From assembly GCA_030740135.1 (NCBI GenBank), contig JASLXW010000253.1:1-6108 (forward strand): DNA of 6,108 bases, in the 5' to 3' direction. Under the pieces are notes generated by a model that searched no databases, had not been told where the DNA came from, and worked only from the letters and a program-made list of their open reading frames with translations. This document shows, piece after piece, positions 1 through 6,032 of this stretch. Origin of the DNA: Nitrospinota bacterium. Its GTDB lineage: Bacteria; UBA8248; JACPRG01. The number at the start of each line of letters is the position of its first letter. Positions within the stretch are counted from its first letter, which is position 1. The position numbers and the translations under genes were made by a program.

Positions 1-13
1 CTCTTTCTTTTTT

Positions 14-51
14 CCCCTCCCGACCCGCCACGCCCTCCCCCCCCCTCCCCC
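14..51 (-). other. G-rich tract downstream of uxs (candidate G-quadruplex)
   Basis: Read on the minus strand, the same strand as the operon, this segment holds six runs of three or more G: five G (51-47), nine G (45-37), three G (35-33), three G (26-24), three G (21-19) and four G (17-14). The spacers are mostly 1 to 2 nt, with one longer spacer of about 6 nt. It is followed by an A-rich stretch (positions 13-1). Four or more G3+ runs with short loops fit the standard G-quadruplex pattern. The run begins about 20 nt after the uxs stop codon, so it would lie in the 3' untranslated RNA. A structural or transcript-end role is inference. The long homopolymers could also carry length errors. Confidence 0.5.
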
Positions 52-66
52 GCCGGTCTTCGGCGG
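50..66 (-). terminator. Short GC hairpin just after the operon stop codon
   Basis: A perfect 6-bp stem (CCGCCG / CGGCGG) with a 5-nt loop begins 5 nt beyond the uxs stop codon. It is placed where a transcript-end hairpin would be expected. No U-tract follows on the minus strand; G-runs follow instead. It is therefore not a classical intrinsic terminator, and the call is tentative. It may stabilise the 3' end or act together with the adjoining G-tracts. Confidence 0.25.
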
Positions 67-71
67 TCGCG

Positions 72-1013
72 TCAGGAAAACACTTTTAGCCGGAAATACT
101 CCAACGTGTCGCGCAGGCCATCGCCGAGGCCCACGGCGGGCTGCCAGCCCAAAATCTCCCGCGCCCGCGAGATGTCCGGCTGGCGCACCTTCGGGTCATC
201 CACCGGCAGGGGCTTGGTCTCGACGGCGCTCCGGCTTCCGGTCGCCTCGATGATCATCCGCGCCAGCTCCCCGATGGTGATCTCGTTGGGGTTGCCGAGG
301 TTGACCGGCTCGGCGCAGTCCGAGCGCGAGAGCCGGACGATCCCCTCGATCAGATCCGAGATGTAACAAAAGCTCCGGGTCTGGCTCCCGTCGCCGAAGA
401 CCGTGATGGGCTCGTTTCGGAGGGCCTGCGTCAGGAAGGTGGGGACGGCCCGCCCATCCTGAAGCCGCATCCGGGGGCCATAAGTGTTGAAGATGCGGGC
501 GATGCGGGTATTGAGCGAGTGATACCGGTGGTAGGCCATCACAAGGGCTTCGCCGTAACGCTTGGCCTCGTCGTACACCCCCCGGGGGCCGATGGGGTTC
601 ACGTTTCCCCAGTAATCCTCCTTTTGGGGGTGAACGAGCGGGTCGCCGTACACCTCGGACGTGGAGGCCAGGGTGAGGGTGGCCCCTTTCGCCTTCGCGA
701 GCCCGAGGGCGTTCAAGGTCCCCAGGGCCCCGACCTTGAGGGTCTGAATCGGGAATTCCAGGTAATCGACGGGGCTGGCGGGCGAGGCGAAATGGTAGAC
801 GTAATCCAACTTGCCCGGGACGGCCAGGAAGTGGGTGACGTCATACCTGATCATGTGAAACCGGACGCTCGAAAGATGGGAGACGTTCTCGTCGTTCCCG
901 GTCAGCAGGTTGTCCATACAGATCACTTCGTGGCCGTCGGCCAACAGGCGCTCGCACAGATGGGACCCGAGAAAGCCGGCCCCCCCCGTGACCAAGCTCC
1001 GTGGAGGCGCCAT
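72..1013 (-). CDS. uxs: UDP-glucuronate decarboxylase (UDP-xylose synthase), SDR family
   Basis: This 313-residue soluble extended-SDR enzyme is expected to decarboxylate UDP-glucuronate to UDP-xylose with bound NAD+ in the cytoplasm. The N-terminal Rossmann motif is G10-x-x-G13-x-x-G16. The TSEVYGDP block at 118-125 supplies S119 and E120, and Y147-x-x-x-K151 is the SDR catalytic pair. [10 protein letters not shown] (173-182) and DDPKVRQPD (272-280, with R277) are hallmarks of UDP-xylose synthases; the Ser, Glu and Arg correspond to the decarboxylation residues known from the ArnA/UXS group. There is no signal peptide or membrane anchor, unlike animal UXS. The length is normal for bacterial members. 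The ATG overlaps the ugd stop by one base (TGATG), and a GGGGAAGG ribosome binding site lies at 1025-1018 inside the end of ugd, so the two are likely translationally coupled. The upstream gene makes its substrate, which supports the call over other epimerase/dehydratase families. Confidence 0.93.
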   Translation of the reverse strand: MAPPRSLVTGGAGFLGSHLCERLLADGHEVICMDNLLTGNDENVSHLSSVRFHMIRYDVTHFLAVPGKLDYVYHFASPASPVDYLEFPIQTLKVGALGTLNALGLAKAKGATLTLASTSEVYGDPLVHPQKEDYWGNVNPIGPRGVYDEAKRYGEALVMAYHRYHSLNTRIARIFNTYGPRMRLQDGRAVPTFLTQALRNEPITVFGDGSQTRSFCYISDLIEGIVRLSRSDCAEPVNLGNPNEITIGELARMIIEATGSRSAVETKPLPVDDPKVRQPDISRAREILGWQPAVGLGDGLRDTLEYFRLKVFS

Positions 1014-2305
1014 CAGGCCTTCCCCATGCAGTGGTATTCAAACCCGAGCCTCTTCGTCCGCTCCACGTCGTAGATGTTGCGTCCGTCGAAGATCAGGGGC
1101 CGGGCCATCAACTCTTTGAGGCGGACCAGGTTCAACTGGCGAAACTCCCGCCATTCGGTCACGACGACGAGGGCGTCCGCCCCTTCGGCCGCGGCATAGG
1201 CGCTGGGGCAGAACTCCACCCCGTTCAGGATGGACCGGGCGTTGTCCATGGCCACCGGATCATACGCCTTGACCTTGGCGCCTTCTTCGAGAAGCGCCCG
1301 GATGACCTCGACCGACTTGGCGTCGCGCATGTCGTCGGTGTTGTCCTTGAAGGCCAGGCCCAGAACGCCCAGGACCTTTCCCTCCAGACTCCCCATGCTC
1401 TTGCGGATGATGCCGAGCAGGTGCGGCGCGCGCTCCCGGTTGACGGAAAGAACTTCCTTGAGCAGCTTGAAATCGTATCCGAGCTCCCCGGACTTGTGGA
1501 CGAAGGACTCGACGTCCTTCGGGAAGCACGACCCGCCGAACCCGAGTCCGGGATAGAGGAACCCCCGGCCGATGCGGGCGTCGTACCCCATGCCCTTGGC
1601 CACGTCGTCCACGTTGGCCTCGGCCTGCTCGCAGACGTTCGCCACGGCGTTGATGAAGGAGATCTTCATGGCCAGGAAGGCGTTGCTGGCGTATTTGATG
1701 ATCTCCGCGCTCGGCACGTCGGTGATGAGCATGGGGCGCTCGAGGGGCGCGTAGAGCTCGAGCAGCCTCATGGCGACGGTCTTGTTGGGCGCGCCGATGA
1801 CGATCCGGTCCGGTGCCAGGGTGTCCTGGATGGCCGAGCCCTCGCGCAGGAACTCGGGATTCGATACGACGTCGAACCGCACGGACTTGCGCTTGTGGCG
1901 CTCGATGATGTCGGAAACCAAGGCCCCGGTTCCGACCGGGACGGTGCTCTTGTTGACGATGACCTTGTAATCGTCGATGGCGTGGGCGATGGCCTGGGCG
2001 GCGCGCTCTACGTAGGAGAGATCGGTCTCGCCGCCGTCCTTGGGCGGCGTGCCGACACAGATGAAGATCAGCTCCGACTCGCGGACCAGCCGGTGCACAT
2101 CGATCGTAAAGGTCAGGCGGCCGCCCTCCACGTTGCGGTGGATCATCTCATCCAAGCCGGTCTCGTAAATCGGCACCTCGCCCCGGTTCAGCCGCTCGAT
2201 CCTGTCCTTGTCGATGTCGGCGCAGATCACGTCGTTTCCGAGATCCGCGAAGACCGCGCCCGTCACGAGGCCCACGTAGCCGACCCCGATCACTCCGATT
2301 TCCAT
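1013..2305 (-). CDS. ugd: UDP-glucose 6-dehydrogenase
   Basis: This 430-residue protein oxidises UDP-glucose to UDP-glucuronate with two NAD+ in the cytoplasm. The nucleotide-binding motif is G7-x-G9-Y-V-G12. Other family blocks are CVGTPP (83-88), KSTVPVG (119-125) with T121, NPEFLREG (149-156) with E151, [12 protein letters not shown] (201-212) with K204 and N208, and the active-site loop [10 protein letters not shown] (255-264) with the catalytic thiol C260 and D264. [14 protein letters not shown] (316-329) and FDGRN (406-410) mark the C-terminal UDP-binding domain. The length is typical of the bacterial enzyme and all expected catalytic residues are present. The ATG is preceded by GGGAG at 2318-2314, 8 nt away, which fixes the start. 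It follows rfbD after a 33-nt gap, the longest gap in the operon, so a weak internal promoter or RNA processing site there is possible. The product feeds the next gene, uxs. Its position after the rhamnose genes suggests one glycan containing both sugars. Confidence 0.96.
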   Translation of the reverse strand: MEIGVIGVGYVGLVTGAVFADLGNDVICADIDKDRIERLNRGEVPIYETGLDEMIHRNVEGGRLTFTIDVHRLVRESELIFICVGTPPKDGGETDLSYVERAAQAIAHAIDDYKVIVNKSTVPVGTGALVSDIIERHKRKSVRFDVVSNPEFLREGSAIQDTLAPDRIVIGAPNKTVAMRLLELYAPLERPMLITDVPSAEIIKYASNAFLAMKISFINAVANVCEQAEANVDDVAKGMGYDARIGRGFLYPGLGFGGSCFPKDVESFVHKSGELGYDFKLLKEVLSVNRERAPHLLGIIRKSMGSLEGKVLGVLGLAFKDNTDDMRDAKSVEVIRALLEEGAKVKAYDPVAMDNARSILNGVEFCPSAYAAAEGADALVVVTEWREFRQLNLVRLKELMARPLIFDGRNIYDVERTKRLGFEYHCMGKA

Positions 2306-2338
2306 TCAAAAAGCTCCCAGAAAAGGACGCCCCGGCAT

Positions 2339-3235
2339 TCAACCCTCCATAAGCGCGCCGCGCAGGGCCAGATAATCACGAAGGGCCTCGGGCCAGGGCC
2401 GAAGGGCGCGCCCCGTCCAGCCCCGATAGACCGACCCGTCCAGGACGGAATAGGCGGGACGCGGCGCCTTGCGGCCGAGGAGCCGCGCCGAGGTCGGCTC
2501 CACAATAACGGGGTCCTGCCCGGCGGCCGACAGGACCTCCCGCGCGAAATCGTACCACGTGCACTCGCCGCCCCCGATGACGTTCACCACCCCCCGGGCT
2601 TCGGTCCGCAGGAGCGCCTTGAGGGCCCCCGCCAGGTCCGCCGCATAGGTCGGGGCGCCGCGCTGGTCGTTCACCACGCGGATCGGCTCGCCGAGGGCGC
2701 CCTTTTCCAAAATCGCGTCGACGAAGTTCCGCCCCGCCGGGCCGTAGACCCACGCGGTCCGGACAATCAAAGAGTCCGCCGGGCCGTGCGCCCGGACCGC
2801 TTCCTCCCCCTCCCACTTGGTGGCCCCGTAGACCCCGAGGGGGGAAACAGGGTCGTCCTCCCGGTAAGGCCGGTCGGACGCGCCGTCGAACACGTAATCG
2901 GTGCTGAGGTGAACAAACCGGCATCCGAGGGAAGCGCACATCCGGGCCACGTTGGCCGTCCCGGCCGCGTTCACCGCGCGGGCCGCCTCCGGCGCCTCCT
3001 CGGCCGCATCGACCTTCGTATACGCCGCGGCGTGAATGACGGCATCCGGGGAGATTTCTTCCAGCTTCCCTTGGACCGCTTCGGGCCGCGTGACGTCCAG
3101 TTCGGCGCGGGCCAGGCCGACGGCCTCCATCGCGTCCGGCCCCTCCGGCAGGCATTCCCGCAGGGCCGTCCCGAGGATTCCTCCGGCGCCGGTGATCGCG
3201 ACCCGGAAGCCCTTCTTGCGCTCAGCGTCCGTCAT
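2339..3235 (-). CDS. rfbD: dTDP-4-dehydrorhamnose reductase
   Basis: This 298-residue SDR enzyme carries out the last step of dTDP-L-rhamnose synthesis: NAD(P)H-dependent reduction of dTDP-4-keto-L-rhamnose. It has G16-x-x-G19-x-x-G22 near the N-terminus, HAAAYTKVDAAE (68-79), STDYVFDG (111-118) with T112, Y136-x-x-x-K140, RTAWVYG (159-165), DQRGAPT (190-196) and a substrate-binding RPAYSVLD block (259-266). The order and length match RfbD/RmlD. The reading frame stays open upstream to 3334, but residues there overlap rfbB and are low-complexity Arg/Gly/Ser. The ATG at 3235 places the Rossmann motif at the usual distance from the N-terminus, so I take that start. It lies inside the end of rfbB (14-nt overlap), with a weak GAGAAG site 4 nt before it, so expression probably depends on ribosomes finishing rfbB. 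Confidence 0.93.
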   Translation of the reverse strand: MTDAERKKGFRVAITGAGGILGTALRECLPEGPDAMEAVGLARAELDVTRPEAVQGKLEEISPDAVIHAAAYTKVDAAEEAPEAARAVNAAGTANVARMCASLGCRFVHLSTDYVFDGASDRPYREDDPVSPLGVYGATKWEGEEAVRAHGPADSLIVRTAWVYGPAGRNFVDAILEKGALGEPIRVVNDQRGAPTYAADLAGALKALLRTEARGVVNVIGGGECTWYDFAREVLSAAGQDPVIVEPTSARLLGRKAPRPAYSVLDGSVYRGWTGRALRPWPEALRDYLALRGALMEG

Positions 3236-4241
3236 ACATCTTCTCGTAGTAGGCCCGGTACTCGCCCGCCTTGATCCGCCGCCACCAATCGGCGTGGGTC
3301 TCATACCACCGGACGGTCGCCGGGAGGCCACCATCGAGGCTCAGGCCGGGGGACCATCCGGTCGCCGCCTTCAGCTTGTCCGCGCAAACGGCGTGACGCC
3401 GGACGTGCCCGGGCCGGTCCCGGACCCTTCGGATCAGGTCCTTCGGCTTGCCCAGGCACTCCAGAACGGTCTCGGCCATCTGGAGGATGTTCCGCTCCTC
3501 GCCCGTTCCGATGTTGAAGACCTCCCCCTCCGCCCCGTCGGCGTCGATCACCGCGAACAGGGCCCGGACGTGATCCTCGACGTGAATCCAGTCGCGGCTG
3601 TTGAGGCCGTCGCCGTAGACGGGCAGGGGTTCGTCCTCCAGGACGTTGGTGATGAAGAGCGGAAGCATTTTCTCCGGATATTGGTTCGGCCCGTAGTTGT
3701 TCGAACACCGCGTGATCACGACCGGGGTCCCGTGGGTCGCCCAATACGAGAACGCCAGCCGGTCCCCGCCGGCCTTGCTGGCGGCGTAGGGGCTTTTGGG
3801 CATCAACGCGTCCCGCTCGGCGGACGGCTCGGCCCCGTCCCCGCCGGCGGCTTCTCCATACACCTCATCGGTCGAGACCTGGATGAGCCGCCGGACGCCG
3901 GCGTCCTTCATGGCCTCGAGCAGGACGTAGACGCCCATGACGTCGGTCCGCAAAAAATCGGCGGCGTCGCCGATGGAGCGGTCCACGTGGGTCTCGGCGG
4001 CGAAATTCACGATCAGGTCCGCCTTGCGGACGAGCGGGCCGACCGCCTCGGCATCGGCAATGTCGCCGCGCTGGAACGTGTAGCGGGGATCGTCTTCGAC
4101 GTCCGCCAGGTTCTCCGGAACGCCAGCGTACGTGATCTTGTCCAGGTTGATCACCCGGACGTCCGGCCGCTCGGCCAACACCAGACGAACAAAATGGCTT
4201 CCGATGAAGCCGAGACCGCCCGTAACGAGCCAAGTCTCCAT
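3222..4241 (-). CDS. rfbB: dTDP-glucose 4,6-dehydratase
   Basis: This 339-residue extended SDR converts dTDP-glucose to dTDP-4-keto-6-deoxyglucose with tightly bound NAD+. The Rossmann motif is G8-x-x-G11-x-x-G14. AAETHVDRSI (81-90) is the classic RmlB block. STDEVYG (123-129) carries T124, D125 and E126, the residues that drive dehydration. The catalytic pair is Y152-x-x-x-K156, followed by RCSNNYGPNQYPEK (178-191), YGDGLNSRDWIHVEDH (209-224) and NIGTG (243-247). The C-terminal loop reads DRPGHVRRHAVCADK (275-289), where most relatives have a form like GHDRRYAxD, so three commonly conserved positions differ. I chose the ATG at 4241, with GAGGG at 4255-4251 spaced 9 nt away, over an in-frame TTG at 4265 that would run into rfbC. 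It starts 2 nt after the rfbC stop, consistent with coupling. The function is firm from the catalytic motifs. Confidence 0.95.
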   Translation of the reverse strand: METWLVTGGLGFIGSHFVRLVLAERPDVRVINLDKITYAGVPENLADVEDDPRYTFQRGDIADAEAVGPLVRKADLIVNFAAETHVDRSIGDAADFLRTDVMGVYVLLEAMKDAGVRRLIQVSTDEVYGEAAGGDGAEPSAERDALMPKSPYAASKAGGDRLAFSYWATHGTPVVITRCSNNYGPNQYPEKMLPLFITNVLEDEPLPVYGDGLNSRDWIHVEDHVRALFAVIDADGAEGEVFNIGTGEERNILQMAETVLECLGKPKDLIRRVRDRPGHVRRHAVCADKLKAATGWSPGLSLDGGLPATVRWYETHADWWRRIKAGEYRAYYEKMYDGR

Positions 4242-4243
4242 CC

Positions 4244-4741
4244 TCAGCCGCCCTCGCAGGCCCAATCGTAAGGGACCGGCCCGCCATGGGGGGGGACCCG
4301 GAACTCGTCCGGGTCGTCATAGCGATAGACCTCGGTGGGGATGTTGAGGATGATCGCCGGTTCCGGGCTGACGCCTTTGAAGCCGTGATAAACGAGCCGG
4401 GGAATCTGAACGAGAAGCGGGTTCAGGACGCCCATGAAGAACTCGTTGACGCATCCGCGGGTCGGGGAGTCCTCCCGGCTGTCATAGAGGACCACCTTGG
4501 CCATCCCGGCCACGCAAACGAAGTGGTCGGTCTGGATCTTGTGGAAATGCCAGCCCTTGACAACGCCCGGATAGACGGCCGTCAGGTACGCCTGGCCGAA
4601 CTTCTGGAAGAGGTCGTCGTCGACCCGGAGCATCTCCATGAGCCAGCCCCGCTCATCGGGGATCCGTTTCAACGCCTTGACGCCGACCCCCTCGATGCGC
4701 TCCGAGGTGATCCGGCCGTCCCGGTCGTCCTTCCCGCTCAC
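4244..4741 (-). CDS. rfbC: dTDP-4-dehydrorhamnose 3,5-epimerase family protein (divergent RfbC cupin)
   Basis: This 165-residue single-domain cupin sits where the 3,5-epimerase of dTDP-rhamnose synthesis is expected. Visible features are DERGWLMEMLR (29-39), FQKFGQAYLT (45-54), VYPGVVKGWHFHK (56-68) with H65 at the catalytic-base position, VLYDSREDSPT (84-94), QIPRLVYHGFK (112-122) and a C-terminal PYDW (157-160). Compared with canonical RmlC (RGLHYQ...KLV, and an Asp near the end), the Arg is K62, the later Lys is replaced (TDHFVCV) and the Asp region reads RVPPH (148-152). It belongs to a shorter divergent subfamily. The same epimerisation is likely from context but is not proven by residues. 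It starts at a GTG that overlaps the rfbA stop as GTGA, a 4-nt overlap typical of translational coupling. The open frame further upstream is a shadow of rfbA. An eight-G run on the plus strand at about 4288-4295 lies in the RVPPH codons, so a base error there is possible, but the frame stays intact. Confidence 0.85.
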   Translation of the reverse strand: MSGKDDRDGRITSERIEGVGVKALKRIPDERGWLMEMLRVDDDLFQKFGQAYLTAVYPGVVKGWHFHKIQTDHFVCVAGMAKVVLYDSREDSPTRGCVNEFFMGVLNPLLVQIPRLVYHGFKGVSPEPAIILNIPTEVYRYDDPDEFRVPPHGGPVPYDWACEGG

Positions 4742-5802
4742 TGGATGTGCACCTGAGAAAAATCCCCCACCATGAGGCGGCACGCCGAGGGTTTCGTGTC
4801 CGAGCGCCCGATCTCGGCGTTCCGTCCGATCAGGCTGTCGGCGATCCGCTGCCGCACATCGGTGATCACACTTCCTTCCAGGATAATGCTGTGCTCGATC
4901 TCGGAGCCGTGGATACGCACCCCGTCGCCGATGGCGGTGAACGGCCCGATGTAGGAATCGCTGATCTCCGCCCCCTTGCCGATCACGGCGGGCCCCCGGA
5001 TGGTGCTGTTCACCACCCGGCTCCCCTCCTCCAGGGTCACCCGGAACTCGATCCGGGAAGCCTCGTCCACTTCGCCCAGCCGGCGCTCCTCCAGGGTGTC
5101 CAGGATTAGCCGGTTGGCTTCCAGCAGGTCTTCCAGCTTGCCCATGTCCTTCCACCACCCCTGGACGACGTGGGAGTGAACAACGCGGCCGTCGTCGATG
5201 AGCCGCTGGATGGCGTCGGTGATCTCGAGCTCCCCGCGGTCGGAGTACTCGATCGCGCGCGCGGCGTCGAAGATGTTCCGGTCGAACATGTAGACCCCGA
5301 CCAGGGCCAGGTCGCTTTTCGGCCGCGCGGGCTTTTCCTCCAACCGGACCACCCGCCCCTCCTTGAGCTCGGCCACGCCGAAATCGCTCGGGTTGGGAAC
5401 GGGACAGAGCAGGACCATCGCGTTGGGCGCCTCGCTCTTGAAATCTTCGACGAGGTCGCGAATGCCCCCCCGGATGAGGTTGTCCCCGAGGTACATCACG
5501 AAGGGCGAATCGGCCAGATAGTCCTCCGCCGTCAAAACCGCGTGGGCCAGCCCCAGGGGATCTGACTGGGGGATGTAGGTCACCTCGACGTCCCAGCGCG
5601 AGCCGTCCCCGACGGCGGCCTCGATGTCGGGCTGGGTGTCTCCCACGATGATGCCGATCTCGCGGATCCCGGCCTGCCGGATGGCCTCGATTCCATAGAA
5701 GAGGACGGGCTGGTTGGCGACGGGGACAAGCTGCTTGGCGTTCGTGTAGGTGATCGGGCGGAGCCGGGTCCCCCGGCCCCCGCTGAGAATGAGTCCCTTC
5801 AC
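4738..5802 (-). CDS. rfbA: Glucose-1-phosphate thymidylyltransferase, long form
   Basis: This 354-residue enzyme joins glucose-1-phosphate and dTTP to give dTDP-glucose and pyrophosphate, the entry step of the rhamnose pathway. The nucleotidyltransferase signature GGRGTRLRP is at 8-16, with K23 in the following NAKQLVPV block. Other motifs are PLGLAHAV (82-89), LGDN (105-108) with the metal-binding D107, EEKP (155-158), ITDAIQ (194-199) and GWWKDMGKLEDLLEAN (215-230). Residues from about 252 to 335 form imperfect hexapeptide repeats (IRGPAVIGKGAEI, YIGPFTAIGDGVRI), indicating a left-handed beta-helix tail. This is the long RmlA type of about 355 residues rather than the 290-residue enterobacterial type. 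The start is the GTG at 5802, which puts the signature at residue 8 as usual. The frame is open up to an ATG at 6036, but those 78 extra residues are low-complexity and lack family similarity. It is the first gene of the operon. The gene for the next step in this operon overlaps its stop. Confidence 0.94.
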   Translation of the reverse strand: MKGLILSGGRGTRLRPITYTNAKQLVPVANQPVLFYGIEAIRQAGIREIGIIVGDTQPDIEAAVGDGSRWDVEVTYIPQSDPLGLAHAVLTAEDYLADSPFVMYLGDNLIRGGIRDLVEDFKSEAPNAMVLLCPVPNPSDFGVAELKEGRVVRLEEKPARPKSDLALVGVYMFDRNIFDAARAIEYSDRGELEITDAIQRLIDDGRVVHSHVVQGWWKDMGKLEDLLEANRLILDTLEERRLGEVDEASRIEFRVTLEEGSRVVNSTIRGPAVIGKGAEISDSYIGPFTAIGDGVRIHGSEIEHSIILEGSVITDVRQRIADSLIGRNAEIGRSDTKPSACRLMVGDFSQVHIQ

Positions 5803-5813
5803 TGGGTTATTCC

Positions 5814-5830
5814 CCCCGTCCGGAACGGGG
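5814..5830 (-). promoter_or_regulatory. Hairpin overlapping the rfbA ribosome binding region
   Basis: A perfect 6-bp stem (CCCCGT / ACGGGG) with a 5-nt loop. On the minus strand its 3' arm contains four of the six G that form the only purine-rich, SD-like element (GGGGGGA, 5817-5811) before the GTG start at 5802. If it forms in RNA it would partly hide the ribosome binding site. Whether it regulates anything is inference; such stems also arise by chance in GC-rich DNA. Confidence 0.3.
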
Positions 5831-5988
5831 TCCGCCGGGGCGCGGGGACGGAATCCTTCGCAATCATCTGCCTCATTATCGGGGCGGGTCTTGAGAATCG
5901 TCTCCGGGAGAACCTCCGCCCGTGACGCGGGCTTCCCCCCGGCGCCGAGGGCCGGACCACCGCGAGGAGGCCCCCCGCGGGCGTCGCC

Positions 5989-6018
5989 ACGATACTTCGG
6001 TCGCCTCTCGGAAGTCAA
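5989..6018 (-). promoter_or_regulatory. Candidate sigma-70-type promoter for the operon
   Basis: On the minus strand, TTGACT (6018-6013) matches the -35 consensus at five of six bases. After an 18-nt spacer, TATCGT (5994-5989) matches the -10 consensus at four of six. Transcription would begin near 5982 and give a leader of about 180 nt before rfbA. It is the best match I found by eye in the leader, and it sits just after the end of the upstream frame. The -10 is weak and the host's sigma preference is unknown. Confidence 0.3.
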
Positions 6019-6032
6019 GGAGGTGTATGGCT

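Larger units (their letters stand above)
5803..6032. other. Operon leader region without a convincing gene
   Basis: About 230 bases between the upstream reading frame and rfbA. It is open in several frames, but the translations are Arg/Gly/Pro-rich with no recognisable motif, as expected of GC-rich noncoding DNA. It holds a candidate promoter near its right end and a hairpin next to the rfbA start. I see no tRNA, no riboswitch I can name and no clear terminal inverted repeat. Confidence 0.6.

Noticed and set aside
980..987. Eight-C run near the start of uxs as a phase-variation tract
   Set aside because: It encodes the conserved Thr-Gly-Gly-Ala-Gly of the NAD-binding motif, so the run is explained by codon choice at conserved glycines.
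1001..3274. A 757-codon open frame on the plus strand, antisense to ugd and rfbD
   Set aside because: It spans two well-supported genes on the other strand, crosses their boundary, and reads as Asp/Val/Arg/Gly-rich sequence with no recognisable domain. Long antisense frames are expected in GC-rich coding DNA.
3236..3334. Upstream extension of rfbD to an ATG at 3334
   Set aside because: It would overlap rfbB by more than 100 nt and add Arg/Gly-rich residues before the Rossmann fold. The ATG at 3235 fits the family length.
3036..4271. A 411-codon open frame on the plus strand, antisense to rfbB
   Set aside because: Same reasons: complete overlap with a gene whose catalytic motifs are clear, and no motif in the translation.
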